In this document: one piece after another, positions 49,057 through 58,156 of the stretch
Layout of the letters: each line of letters opens with the position of its first letter
How positions within the stretch are numbered: position 1 is the stretch's first letter
Assembly (NCBI GenBank): GCA_049324575.1
Contig: JBMONI010000017.1
Span: 15,753 to 79,752 of the forward strand
Direction of reading: 5' to 3'
Length of the DNA: 64,000 nucleotides
Source of the DNA: JBMONI01 sp049324575
GTDB lineage: Bacteria; Omnitrophota; Omnitrophia; Omnitrophales; Aquincolibacteriaceae
Made by a program: the position numbers and the translations under genes
Notes under the pieces: model-generated
The model's input: the letters and a program-made list of their open reading frames with translations, nothing else
The model's database searches: none
What the model was told of the DNA's origin: nothing

Positions 49057-49488
49057 TCAGTGAGCGAGGACGTAAGGTTCGTAAGAAACGTAATAAAGCT
49101 GAAGGTTGTACCAGGCGTAGATATGGATCACGATCATAAAGATAATGATCCCGCCCACCGCAAAGAAACGTAAGAAACTCCGTTCGTATTTTGCGATATT
49201 GATCAACCAACCCATCGCTGCGTAGTAGAACACGACGGCGGGTAAGATCACGAGGAAGGGGTGGGTCCAGGGAATGAATTCGAGATAAGGACCCAGGTAC
49301 CTGCGGAGAAAATCGATAATATAAAGGGGCGGTCCGACGAGCAGATAAGTGAACACATCGCCTTTCAGGAACCAATAGGCGATGAAAGCGACGATCCCGA
49401 GTAGCAGCATGACCCGGAAGGTCCGGTACCGGTGGATCTTGCGGAACAGTTTTTGGGGGGCATGTTCGATAGCCATTGTCTTCATCAT
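49057..49488 (-). CDS. small membrane protein, unrecognised
   Basis: The 143-residue protein has three or four hydrophobic helices: FRVMLLLGIVAFIAYWFL, YLLVGPPLYIIDFL, FLVILPAVVFYYAAMGWLI and FFAVGGIIIFMIVIHIYAW. The N terminus is basic (KLFRKIHRYRTFR). There is no signal peptide or known motif. It stands alone on the - strand between the tRNA-binding protein and the DUF1015 gene, four bases from the convergent stop. Function unknown. Confidence 0.7.
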   Translation of the reverse strand: MMKTMAIEHAPQKLFRKIHRYRTFRVMLLLGIVAFIAYWFLKGDVFTYLLVGPPLYIIDFLRRYLGPYLEFIPWTHPFLVILPAVVFYYAAMGWLINIAKYERSFLRFFAVGGIIIFMIVIHIYAWYNLQLYYVSYEPYVLAH

Positions 49489-49584
49489 AAATTCGCGGAG
49501 CTTATCTTGTCAAAGCAAAACTGTTGTGCTACTATCGCCCGCAGTTTTCTTCACACGGCAACAACCCCCCGGATGAGGTAGGAC

Positions 49585-50916
49585 GTGGCGGATTTCAGGC
49601 CTTTTTGGGGATGGCGATACCATCCTTCCAAAGCACTTTTTAAGCAAGTGATCGCCCCTCCGTATGATGTGATCTCTCCCGAGGAACAGACCGCCCTTTA
49701 TGAGCGCTCGCCGTATAATTGTGTCCGGTTGATCCTGAACCGCATCGAAAAAACCGATACGGAAGCGGAAAACCGTTATACGCGCGCCCGGCAATGTTTC
49801 GAATCGTGGAAAAAGGAAGGGGTCCTCGTCCGGGAAGAAAAACCCGCTTTCTATCTCTACCATCAGCGTTTTACCGATCCTGCCCGCGGAAAGGATTTCG
49901 AGAGGACCGCGATCTTCGGGGTGATCCAGCTGGAGTCTTTTGAAAAGGGCGGGGTCGTCCCTCATGAGCGCACGCTCGCAAAGCCTTGCGAAGACCGGCG
50001 GCGTTTGCTGGAAGCGACGGGTACCAATTTTTCCCCGGTCTTCGGACTGTTCGAAGACCACGAAGGATTTTTTGCCGAAGGGAAAAAATATTGGTTTAAA
50101 GCCCGTCCCATGGCCGAAGCGCAAGATGAACAAAAGGTCCATCACCGGGTCTGGGCTCTGACGGAACCCGACGCGACCGAGAAGATCCGTAAGGCGATCG
50201 GCCGTTCGAAGATCTATATCGCGGACGGGCATCATCGTTATCAGACCGCCTTGAATTACGCCCAGGCCCAGCGCAAGCGACTGAAGGCCGGCGAGGAGAC
50301 CCAGCTTCCGTCGGATTTTGCGCTCATGGCCCTTGTCGAATTCCAGGACCCCGGATTGGTTATCTATCCGACCCATCGTTTGATTCGCCGCTCGGCGCTC
50401 TTGCCTTCGGGCGGGGAAGAAAATCTGCTCGAACCGCTCCGGAGATTTTTTTCCGTCGAACCTTCCGATTTTTCTTCCCTCGAAAAAGAGACCCTGGCTT
50501 CCCGGGATTCCGCGCCTTTGGCCCTGGGGCTGCTTCTGGGGGAACGGGCCTTCCGGCTTACATTAAAGGATCCCGCCGGCGCCCAAGCGCTGATGCCGCC
50601 CGGCAAAGCCGATGCGTGGTATGCCTTGGATGTCAGCCTGGTTTCCTATCTGATCCTGGCGAAACTCTGGAACATTCCGGAAAAAGAATGGGAAGGACTG
50701 ATCGAATACACGCATGCGACCCGCGATGTTTGCCAGGCCATGTATCATGCTCGTGAGCATGCGGCCGCTTTTCTTTTGAAGCCCCCCGGGGTCGGGATCC
50801 TTAAGAAAATGGGCGAGGCCCGGGAGCTGATGCCGCAGAAGTCGACTTATTTTTATCCGAAACTGGCGAGCGGGATCGTATTCTATGAACACCGTTCGTC
50901 CATGCTTTTAAAATAG
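49585..50916 (+). CDS. DUF1015 family protein
   Basis: The 443-residue protein starts DFRPFWGWRYHPSKALFKQV and APPYDVISPEEQTALYERSP, the strongly conserved DUF1015 opening. SPYNCVRLIL, ADGHHRYQTALNYAQ near residue 213 and the EYTHATRDV region are also family motifs. The biochemical role is not established; the histidines in DGHHRYQT suggest metal or catalytic use. The GTG at 49585 is the only start close to the conserved N terminus. The hflK ATG follows 25 bases later with its own ribosome binding site. Confidence 0.85.
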   Translation: MADFRPFWGWRYHPSKALFKQVIAPPYDVISPEEQTALYERSPYNCVRLILNRIEKTDTEAENRYTRARQCFESWKKEGVLVREEKPAFYLYHQRFTDPARGKDFERTAIFGVIQLESFEKGGVVPHERTLAKPCEDRRRLLEATGTNFSPVFGLFEDHEGFFAEGKKYWFKARPMAEAQDEQKVHHRVWALTEPDATEKIRKAIGRSKIYIADGHHRYQTALNYAQAQRKRLKAGEETQLPSDFALMALVEFQDPGLVIYPTHRLIRRSALLPSGGEENLLEPLRRFFSVEPSDFSSLEKETLASRDSAPLALGLLLGERAFRLTLKDPAGAQALMPPGKADAWYALDVSLVSYLILAKLWNIPEKEWEGLIEYTHATRDVCQAMYHAREHAAAFLLKPPGVGILKKMGEARELMPQKSTYFYPKLASGIVFYEHRSSMLLK

Positions 50917-50941
50917 AACCGAAACTCCAGAGGAGGCTTTT

Positions 50942-51982
50942 ATGGAGATCAACATGCCCCCCGGATCGGGCATCCCGCCGCTGAAGATCGGGGCGTGGTT
51001 CGTGCCGTTCCTTGTTTTTTTAGTGCTCGTGTCGGCGCTCGGGTCCCTTTTCTTCCAGATCGGGCCGGATGAACTCGGGGTCGTCCAGCGTTTCGGCGCT
51101 TATACGAGGACCGTCAGTCCCGGTTTGCGGATGAAACTGCCGTTCGGCATCGAGACGGTCAAAAAGATCAAAGTGACCCATGTTTTCAAAGAAGAATTCG
51201 GTTTCAGGACCGTGGCGAGCGGCCCGCGATCGATTTATGACGGTGAAGAGGAGCGTCCGGTGCGCATGCAGCGGAAAAATCTTCTTCCGAGGGCGGGCGG
51301 AAATCCCCTTCTCGAAGAATCCCTGATGCTCACGGGCGATCTAAACGTGGCGATCGTCGAATGGATCGTACAATACCGCGTGAAAGATCCCGTGCAGTTC
51401 GCTTTCCGGATCCGCAATCCGCGTGAAACGATCCGCAATATGTCGGAGGCCATCATGCGGCTTGTGATCGGCGATCATAACATCAACCAGATCCTGACGG
51501 CGGGCCGTGAACAGATCCAGAGCGAGGTCGAGAAGAAGTTGCAGGAAGTGCTCGACAGTTATCGCGCCGGGATCGAGATCCGCAATGTCATCCTGCAGGA
51601 TGTGACGCCGCCGGACGAGGTTAAGCCCTCTTTCAACGAGGTGAACGAAGCGCGGCAGGAGAAAGAGAAATTGATCAACCAGGCCTGGGAAGAATACAAC
51701 CGGGTCATCCCTAGGGCCCATGGAGAGGCCGAACAGAAGATTCGCGAGGCGGAAGGTTACGCGATCGACCGCGTGAACCGCGCCACCGGCGATGCGGAAA
51801 AATTCCGTTTGAGCTGGGAAGCCTATAAGTTAGCGCCGGAGGTGACCAAGCGCCGGATGTATCTCGAGACCATGGAGCAGACCTTCCCGAATTTCGAACA
51901 GCGGTGGATCCTGGACGAAACGGAAAAGAATATGCTGCCGTTCCTCAATCTTACTCAAGAGCAGGGAGGGAAGCAGTCATGA
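50942..51982 (+). CDS. hflK: FtsH modulator HflK (SPFH/band 7)
   Basis: The 346-residue protein has one N-terminal membrane helix (VPFLVFLVLVSALGSLFFQI) and then a band 7 domain starting GPDELGVVQRFGAYTRTVSPG. GLRMKLPFGIETVKKIKVTH and DLNVAIVEWIVQYRVKDPVQ are typical of HflK. A charged coiled-coil (about 215-290) leads to a C-terminal domain. With HflC it forms a large periplasmic-side cage around the FtsH protease at the inner membrane. Unlike E. coli HflK it lacks the long glycine-rich N-terminal extension. The stop overlaps the hflC start as ATGA. Confidence 0.93.
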   Translation: MEINMPPGSGIPPLKIGAWFVPFLVFLVLVSALGSLFFQIGPDELGVVQRFGAYTRTVSPGLRMKLPFGIETVKKIKVTHVFKEEFGFRTVASGPRSIYDGEEERPVRMQRKNLLPRAGGNPLLEESLMLTGDLNVAIVEWIVQYRVKDPVQFAFRIRNPRETIRNMSEAIMRLVIGDHNINQILTAGREQIQSEVEKKLQEVLDSYRAGIEIRNVILQDVTPPDEVKPSFNEVNEARQEKEKLINQAWEEYNRVIPRAHGEAEQKIREAEGYAIDRVNRATGDAEKFRLSWEAYKLAPEVTKRRMYLETMEQTFPNFEQRWILDETEKNMLPFLNLTQEQGGKQS

Positions 51983-52914
51983 AACAGCCGACGTTGGCTA
52001 TTTTGCTCATCGTTCTTTCGATCGCGGGGATCCTGCTCCTCAACAGCGCTTACCTCGTGGACCAGACCCAGCAGGTCGTGGTAACGCAGTTCGGAGAGCC
52101 TGTCGGGGACCCCATCAAGGCGCCGGGATTGCGTTGGAAGGTCCCCTTTATCCAGGAGCTGCATTATTTCGACAACCGCATCCTGGAATGGGACGGGTAT
52201 CCTTCCGAGATCCCGACGAGGGACAAGAAGTTCATCTGGGTGGATGCGACGGGTCGCTGGAGGATCGACGATCCTCTCAAGTTCCTGCAGACCATGCACT
52301 CCGAGACCAATGCGCAAAGCCGTCTGGACGACATTATGGACGGGATCACGCGTAACTATGTGACCCGCAACGATCTTCCCGAGATCGTCCGCAGTTCGAA
52401 CCGCATTCTCGAACTGACCGCGGGTGAAGATGATATCAGTTCCGAGCAGGCGTATGAGAGGATCACGGCCGGCCGGGACGAGATCACGCGCCAGATCTTG
52501 GATGCGGCGCGCGATATTGTCAGGGAATACGGGATCGAGCTGATCGACCTGAGGATCAAACGGATCAACTATATCCCTTCGGTGCAGCTCAAGGTTTTCG
52601 AGCGGATGATCTCGGAACGGAAACGGGCGGCCGAGCAGCTCCGCTCCGAAGGACAGGGCGTGCGCGCCGAAGTCCAGGGGCAGAAGGATAAGGAGCTTAA
52701 GCGTATTACTTCCGAGGCTTTCCGCGAATATCAAAAGATCGTCGGAAAAGCCGATGCGGAGGCGACCAAGATCTACGGGGATGCGTATTCGAAGGATCCC
52801 GAATTTTTCGCGTTCCTTAGCACGCTCGAGAAATATCCGAAAGCGCTGACCAAAAGCAAAATGGTCCTCACGACCGAGAGCGATTTCCTGAAATATCTCA
52901 AAAAAGGGGAATGA
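51979..52914 (+). CDS. hflC: FtsH modulator HflC (SPFH/band 7)
   Basis: The 311-residue partner of HflK has an N-terminal helix (LAILLIVLSIAGILLLNSAY), the band 7 domain (YLVDQTQQVVVTQFGEPVGD, IKAPGLRWKVPFIQELHYFD), and KKFIWVDATGRWRIDDPLKF. A coiled-coil from about residue 215 (FERMISERKRAAEQLRSEGQ) and the YSKDPEFFAFLSTLEKYPKA C-terminal domain complete it. I start at ATG 51979, which overlaps the hflK stop by four bases; the frame is open further upstream only inside hflK. A strong hairpin follows the gene. Confidence 0.94.
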   Translation: MKQPTLAILLIVLSIAGILLLNSAYLVDQTQQVVVTQFGEPVGDPIKAPGLRWKVPFIQELHYFDNRILEWDGYPSEIPTRDKKFIWVDATGRWRIDDPLKFLQTMHSETNAQSRLDDIMDGITRNYVTRNDLPEIVRSSNRILELTAGEDDISSEQAYERITAGRDEITRQILDAARDIVREYGIELIDLRIKRINYIPSVQLKVFERMISERKRAAEQLRSEGQGVRAEVQGQKDKELKRITSEAFREYQKIVGKADAEATKIYGDAYSKDPEFFAFLSTLEKYPKALTKSKMVLTTESDFLKYLKKGE

Positions 52915-52950
52915 TCCGGCGGTTGGGGCGGCGCCGCGGACGGTTATCTT

Positions 52951-52986
52951 CAGAGAAGGGGTCCCTGAGCGGGACCCCTTCCTCTG
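52951..52986. terminator. hairpin after hflC
   Basis: CAGAGAAGGGGTCCC, loop TGAGC, then GGGACCCC with TTCCTCTG. The stem is about 15 base pairs with one mismatch and lacks a clear T-run, so it may be a terminator or an RNA-stabilising hairpin. Confidence 0.6.
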
Positions 52987-53049
52987 AGATGTCTTCGAGC
53001 CCTTTTACCTTGTGACCCAAAGCCCCGGCCGATCGAGATTGGATATCCT

Positions 53050-54477
53050 GTGCTGATCCCTCATGCCGAACGAGTCGAGTCGCCGCTTGCACCCAAGGAG
53101 CTTTTCCGGGCCCTGAACCGTCCCGGGAAGATGAGCCTCTTTCTCGACAGCCATGACTATGCGCCTCCCAAACAACTTTATTCCTACCTCGCGTTCTCTC
53201 CTTTCCTCGAGATCCGGTTGACGGAACGGGCGCTTACGGTCCAAGGCGAGATCTCGAAGCGTTATCCTTCTCGGCGGCCTCTCGAAAGACTTCGGGCGGT
53301 CCTGCGCCGGTACCGTTATCCCTGCAAAACCCCTTATCCGTTCTGGACCGGCGGCTTGGCGGGATATTGGGCGTATGAATTCGCCGAACATGCCGAGAAG
53401 ATCCGTTTTCGGGAAAAAAAAGGGCCCCAGATCCCGAAAATGCATCTCGGCGCTTATCGGGATCTTGTGGTTTACGATCACCGGCGCCGGTGTTATTGGG
53501 CCGTGAGCCATGGCAGGGTGGCGGGAAAGCAGGGACTTGCCCGAGGGAGGGAAGAGGCGAGACGAAAGGCGGTCGTTCTCGCCGAAAAGATCCGGAGCGT
53601 GGAAAAACGATACAAGCCGATTTCCGGACCTCGGTTTCGTTTGAAGGCCTTCCGGCCGGATATCGGGCGTTCGGATTTTGAGCAGATCGTCCGCCGCGCG
53701 AAAGCCTATATCGCGGCCGGGGACATCTATCAGGCGAATCTCTCACAGCGATTTTCTTTCCGGCATACCGGGTCGGCCTTCGAACTTTATTTGCGGTTGC
53801 GTGCAATCAATCCTTCACCGTTCGCCTGTTTTCTGCAGTGCGGGACTCTGACGATCGTCAGCAGTTCGCCCGAACGGCTGGTCCACAAGCACGGGAGGTT
53901 TTGCGAGACTGAGCCGATCGCCGGCACGCGTCCGCGTTTTCAGAAACACAAAACCGAAGGTCAGCTTGCGCGTGAACTGGCCCAAAGCGCGAAAGAGCGC
54001 GCCGAACACATCATGCTGGTCGATCTCGAGCGGAACGATCTGGGCCGTGTCTGTTCCTGGCCGACCATCAGGGTCCGCCGCCTCATGGGGATCGAAAAAT
54101 ATTCGCATGTCCAGCATCTGGTCTCGAGTGTGGCCGGGCACCTTCGGCGCGATTGCGACGGATTCGATCTGATCCGGGCCATGTTCCCGGGAGGGACCAT
54201 TACGGGATGCCCTAAGGTCCGTTGCATGCAGATCATCGATGAGTTGGAGCCGATCCGGCGCGGGGTCTATACCGGCTCGGTCGGTTATATCGATTTCAAA
54301 GGGGATCTCGACCTGAATATCGTGATCCGCACGATCGTTCTGTCCGGCGGGCGGGGATATTTCCATGTCGGTGCGGGGATCGTTCATGATTCGAAACCGC
54401 GCAAAGAATATGAGGAAACCTTGCATAAGGGCGAGGCCCTCCGGGAAGCCCTCATGGAACGCGAGGGCCGACGATGA
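53050..54477 (+). CDS. pabB: aminodeoxychorismate synthase component I
   Basis: The 475-residue protein is of the TrpE/PabB chorismate-utilising family. AKAYIAAGDIYQANLSQRF marks the start of the catalytic domain, then FLQCGTLTIVSSSPERLV, EPIAGTRPRFQKHKTEGQ, EHIMLVDLERNDLGRVC and FPGGTITGCPKVRCMQIID, followed by GVYTGSVGYID. DIYQANLSQ and PIAGTRPR fit PabB. The product is aminodeoxychorismate, with PabC next in the operon. No glutamine amidotransferase PabA is in the window. The start is GTG 53050. The stop overlaps the next ATG by four bases. Confidence 0.9.
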   Translation: MLIPHAERVESPLAPKELFRALNRPGKMSLFLDSHDYAPPKQLYSYLAFSPFLEIRLTERALTVQGEISKRYPSRRPLERLRAVLRRYRYPCKTPYPFWTGGLAGYWAYEFAEHAEKIRFREKKGPQIPKMHLGAYRDLVVYDHRRRCYWAVSHGRVAGKQGLARGREEARRKAVVLAEKIRSVEKRYKPISGPRFRLKAFRPDIGRSDFEQIVRRAKAYIAAGDIYQANLSQRFSFRHTGSAFELYLRLRAINPSPFACFLQCGTLTIVSSSPERLVHKHGRFCETEPIAGTRPRFQKHKTEGQLARELAQSAKERAEHIMLVDLERNDLGRVCSWPTIRVRRLMGIEKYSHVQHLVSSVAGHLRRDCDGFDLIRAMFPGGTITGCPKVRCMQIIDELEPIRRGVYTGSVGYIDFKGDLDLNIVIRTIVLSGGRGYFHVGAGIVHDSKPRKEYEETLHKGEALREALMEREGRR

Positions 54478-55340
54478 GAAAAGTGGGATTGTATCGGCGC
54501 GGCGAACGCGTGGAGCCGGAAGTTCTCAAAAATATTCCCGAAGAGAGCGTTGGCGTTTTTGAAACCGTGCGCGCTTACGATGGTGTGGTCTTTCACCTGG
54601 AGGAACATCTCGACCGGTTAAGGGAATCCGCGAAGACCGCCGGGTACCGTCTACCGCGGACCGATTGCGAGATCCGCGCGGAGATCGATCATGCGATCGC
54701 GGATCAGGGGGCTTTGGATGCGGTGATCCGTCTCACTTTCATGGAGGACGAGCTTTTCATCATGGTGGGGTCCAAAGTCCATCCGAAAACCCTTTACGAA
54801 CAGGGAGTCCGGCTACGCACTTCGCCCGTGCGCCGGGCGTTGACTCAGGCGTCTTTTCCCGAAGCCAAGACTTCCTGTTACCCGAACGGGGTCATGGCTT
54901 TTATGGAACCCCGCGCCCCGGAGATCTATGAATGGGTCTTTCTTAACCGGGAGGGGTTGGTGACCGAGGTCAGTATTGGGAATCTGTTCCTGGCGCCCTC
55001 GCAAGGGCCGGGAAAAGGGGCGTGCGGGGTCCTCAAAACTCCGCCTGTCCTGGGGATCTTGAATGGCGTGACCCGCCGGTTTGTGATAGAATGCGCCTCC
55101 CAGCTCGGGCTCCGGGTCGAAGAAGTTCCGCTGACCCGCCATGAGGTTTTCAACGCGGCGGAGGTTTTTCTCACCAATACTTCGTGGGAAGTGCTCCCCG
55201 TCCGCGAATTGGACGGCCGTGAGATCGGTAATAAAATTCCAGGGATCCGAACACAGCAAATTCACCGCGAGTTCAAAAAGAGGGTTCTCGAGTATGTCCA
55301 AAGTCATCATCCGCCGCGCGCTTCTCAGCGTTTCCGATAA
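54474..55340 (+). CDS. pabC: aminodeoxychorismate lyase, class IV PLP aminotransferase family
   Basis: The 288-residue fold-type IV PLP protein would release pyruvate from aminodeoxychorismate to give 4-aminobenzoate. GVFETVRAYDGVVFHLEEHL and LDRLRESAKTAGY are the conserved N-terminal half. PEAKTSCYPNGVMAFMEP holds the PLP lysine, and WVFLNREGLVTEVSIGNLFL and LGILNGVTRRFVIECASQLG bind the cofactor phosphate. Branched-chain or D-amino-acid aminotransferases are close relatives, so the assignment leans on the upstream pabB (ATGA overlap). Its 3' end overlaps purH by 47 bases. Confidence 0.85.
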   Translation: MRKVGLYRRGERVEPEVLKNIPEESVGVFETVRAYDGVVFHLEEHLDRLRESAKTAGYRLPRTDCEIRAEIDHAIADQGALDAVIRLTFMEDELFIMVGSKVHPKTLYEQGVRLRTSPVRRALTQASFPEAKTSCYPNGVMAFMEPRAPEIYEWVFLNREGLVTEVSIGNLFLAPSQGPGKGACGVLKTPPVLGILNGVTRRFVIECASQLGLRVEEVPLTRHEVFNAAEVFLTNTSWEVLPVRELDGREIGNKIPGIRTQQIHREFKKRVLEYVQSHHPPRASQRFR

Positions 55341-56868
55341 AACAGGTCTTGCCGAATTCGCCAAAGCGTTGAACCGGGCCGGGGTCGAGATCGTTTCGAC
55401 CGGAGGGACCCTGAAGCTTTTGCGCGATGCGAAGATCCCTGCGGTCGCGATCGATCAGTTCACCGGATTTCCCGAGATCCTGGAAGGGAGGGTGAAGACC
55501 CTTCATCCGAAAGTCCACGGGGGGCTGCTTTTCCGGCGGGATAAAAAGACGCACCGGGATGAGGCGAAAAAACATGCGATCCAACCGATCGACCTTGTGG
55601 TGGTGAACCTTTATCCGTTCGAACAGGTCGTCCGCAAGGAGGATGTGGATCTCGAAGAGGCGATAGAAAATATCGATATCGGCGGGCCGTCCATGCTGCG
55701 TTCCGCAGCCAAAAATCACGCGGCGGTCACCGTGGTCTGCGATCCCGCGGACTATGGACGGGTCCTCGAAGAGATGACGGCGAACGGGGGCGCAACGACG
55801 CCGGAGTTCCGGAGTCGCCTTGCGCAGAAAGTTTTTCAAAGGACCTCCGCCTATGACCGGGCGATCGCCCGGTTCCTCGAGCAGCGGACCGGCGCGGAGA
55901 CCTTGGGGGAGCTTCCCGAGCGCCTCGAGCTCTCTTACGTCCGGGCGCAGTCTTTGCGATACGGAGAAAATCCGCATCAGCGCGCTGCGCTTTACAAAGC
56001 GGCCGATCGCGCGCCTTGGTTCCGGTTCGAACAGCTTCACGGCAAAGAAATTTCCTACAATAATCTTCTCGATATTGAAGCGACGATCGATGTCCTTCGT
56101 GAATTCTCCGCTCCGGCCGCTTGCGTGGTGAAACATAACAACCCCTGCGGGATCGCCGAGAACGCCTCCATTCCCAAAGCGATCGAGCTGGCCGTTGAAT
56201 GCGACGCCATGTCAGCTTTCGGCGGGATCGTCGGTCTGAACAGGCTTTGCAGCCGCGCGGCGGCCGAAACGGTCCTCGACGCGTTGAAATTTTTCGAAGT
56301 GATCGTGGCGCCTTCCTACGATGCCAAGGCCCTTGAGATGCTGCGCGAACGGAAGAATCTCAGGATCATCGAGACCGGGAAGCTCGGCGATGGATGCCCT
56401 TATGATATGCGTTTTTCCAAGCAGGGGATTTTGCTTCAGGACCGGGACCGGCCGGTGGACTCTTACTGGCCTTCCCTTCGAGGCGATGTTCAGTGTGTGA
56501 CGCAGGTCAAGGTCGATTCGGAAGGAATGGACGACCTCCTTTTTGCGTGGAAATGCGCGAAGATCGTACGGTCCAATGCCATTGTCCTCACCCAGGGGCG
56601 GCAAACGGTCGGGATTGGCGCGGGACAAATGTCACGGGTCGACTCGGTCATGATCGCCTGCCAGAAAGCGGGCTACCGGACCGAAGGGGCGTGTCTTGCT
56701 AGCGATGCTTTTTTCCCCATGCCGGATTCGATCGAGGTCGCCCATGAACACAAGATCAAAGCCATCATTCAGCCCGGCGGATCGGTGCGTGACGCGGATG
56801 TGATCGCGGCCTGTGACCGTTTCGGGATCGCGATGGTCTTCGTCGGGCGAAGGCATTTTCGTCATTGA
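55294..56868 (+). CDS. purH: bifunctional AICAR formyltransferase/IMP cyclohydrolase
   Basis: The 524-residue protein performs the last two steps of IMP synthesis. The N-terminal MGS-like cyclohydrolase domain has RRALLSVSDKTGLAEFAKAL, STGGTLKLLRD, TGFPEILEGRVKTLHPKVHG and ENIDIGGPSMLRSAAKNH. The formyltransferase domain has LRYGENPHQRAALY, VVKHNNPCGIAENAS (catalytic Lys-His), AIVLTQGRQTVGIGAGQMSR and ASDAFFPMPDSIE. The ATG at 55294 gives the family N terminus; it lies inside the pabC 3' end. The formyl donor is 10-formyl-tetrahydrofolate, tying it to the folate genes around it. Confidence 0.97.
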   Translation: MSKVIIRRALLSVSDKTGLAEFAKALNRAGVEIVSTGGTLKLLRDAKIPAVAIDQFTGFPEILEGRVKTLHPKVHGGLLFRRDKKTHRDEAKKHAIQPIDLVVVNLYPFEQVVRKEDVDLEEAIENIDIGGPSMLRSAAKNHAAVTVVCDPADYGRVLEEMTANGGATTPEFRSRLAQKVFQRTSAYDRAIARFLEQRTGAETLGELPERLELSYVRAQSLRYGENPHQRAALYKAADRAPWFRFEQLHGKEISYNNLLDIEATIDVLREFSAPAACVVKHNNPCGIAENASIPKAIELAVECDAMSAFGGIVGLNRLCSRAAAETVLDALKFFEVIVAPSYDAKALEMLRERKNLRIIETGKLGDGCPYDMRFSKQGILLQDRDRPVDSYWPSLRGDVQCVTQVKVDSEGMDDLLFAWKCAKIVRSNAIVLTQGRQTVGIGAGQMSRVDSVMIACQKAGYRTEGACLASDAFFPMPDSIEVAHEHKIKAIIQPGGSVRDADVIAACDRFGIAMVFVGRRHFRH

Positions 56869-56887
56869 ACCGTATCTTGGATCTATC

Positions 56888-58156
56888 ATGGATCTGAAGA
56901 CAGCTTCCCGCTACCTGAACTCCTTTCTCAATTTCGAACGTTTCTCCTCGCTGACAGGGAAAACCTCCTGGGATCTCCGCACGATGCGCCGCTTACTCCG
57001 GCTTTTCGGTCATCCTGAGAAAGACTTCTTCCCGGTCTTGATCGCCGGCACGAAAGGAAAGGGGTCGACGGGGTATTTTCTCGAGACCGCGCTGGTGGCG
57101 GCTGGGATCCCGGTCGGGTTTTATTCCTCGCCGCATCTCGAAGATCCGCGCGAGAGGATCCGCATTCAGGGAAAGACCATAGGCCCGAAAGACTGGACTT
57201 GGGGGCTTTCGAGGATCCGCGGCCGGCTTTCCCGGAAAAGCCAATGGCGCCAGGCGGATCCGATCACTTTTTTTGAGGTTATGACCCTTCTCGCGATGCT
57301 TCTTTTCAAGAAAAATCATTGCCGCATTGGCATTTTCGAGGTCGGCATGGGGGGGCGCCTGGACGCGACCAATGTGCTGAACGCGAAACTGGCGATCCTG
57401 ACGCCGATCCATCTTGATCATGAGAATATTCTCGGGCCGACCATTGCGAAGATCGCCTGTGAAAAAGCTGCGATCATCAAGCCGCGCGCCAAAGTTGTGG
57501 TGAGTCCACAGGTTTCCGCGGCACAAGCGGTGATCCGAAGCGTTGCGGTTCGTCAAAAAGCCGAGATCTTTCCTGTGAAGGTCCGGCAGGATCTCGAGCC
57601 CGGGTTGAAAGGAGACCATCAAAAAATGAACGCGAGTGCCGCTTGGGAGGCCGTTCGCGTGCTTCGGGAAAAATTCGGCTGGGAGATCGGGCCGGAAGGT
57701 TTTTCGAAAGCGATCCGCGCGCAGCAGTGGCCCGGCCGGCTGGAGTCCTTTTTCGGCCGTTACCGGGTGCTTGTCGATGGGGCGCATAACCCTGTTTCGA
57801 TCCGCGCGCTTGTGCGTTATTTAAAGCAAACGGGATTTCCGGCTTCGGCGGTCCTCATTTTTGGAACTTCCCGTGACAAAAATTCCTACGAGATGCTGCG
57901 AGTCCTGGGGCGTTATTTTTCCACGGTGATTCTGACGCGTTTTGCGAATCCTCGCGCACAGGAACTGGGAACATTGGCCCGGGAAGCGCGAGGTCTTTTC
58001 GGGAATATTTTTCCAACGGGGAATACGGATTCGGCGCTTGAACTGGCTTTTCGTTTGGCTCCGAAAGGTGGCTGTATCCTTGCGACCGGATCTTTTTATC
58101 TTGTCGGTGAAATAAGAAGAATACTGGGGCAAAAAAAATTCAGGAGAAAGCCATGA
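56888..58156 (+). CDS. folC: folylpolyglutamate synthase/dihydrofolate synthase
   Basis: The 422-residue Mur-ligase-like enzyme adds glutamate to folates with ATP. VLIAGTKGKGSTGYFLETAL is the P-loop, FYSSPHLEDPRERIRIQGKT the folate region, and FEVGMGGRLDATNVLNAKLA and ILTPIHLDHENILGPTIAKI the metal and lysine sites. VLVDGAHNPVSIRALVRYLK lies in the C-terminal domain. I start at ATG 56888 (MDLKTASRYLNSFLNFERFS), the standard opening, 19 bases after the purH stop. The stop overlaps mnmE by four bases. Confidence 0.94.
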   Translation: MDLKTASRYLNSFLNFERFSSLTGKTSWDLRTMRRLLRLFGHPEKDFFPVLIAGTKGKGSTGYFLETALVAAGIPVGFYSSPHLEDPRERIRIQGKTIGPKDWTWGLSRIRGRLSRKSQWRQADPITFFEVMTLLAMLLFKKNHCRIGIFEVGMGGRLDATNVLNAKLAILTPIHLDHENILGPTIAKIACEKAAIIKPRAKVVVSPQVSAAQAVIRSVAVRQKAEIFPVKVRQDLEPGLKGDHQKMNASAAWEAVRVLREKFGWEIGPEGFSKAIRAQQWPGRLESFFGRYRVLVDGAHNPVSIRALVRYLKQTGFPASAVLIFGTSRDKNSYEMLRVLGRYFSTVILTRFANPRAQELGTLAREARGLFGNIFPTGNTDSALELAFRLAPKGGCILATGSFYLVGEIRRILGQKKFRRKP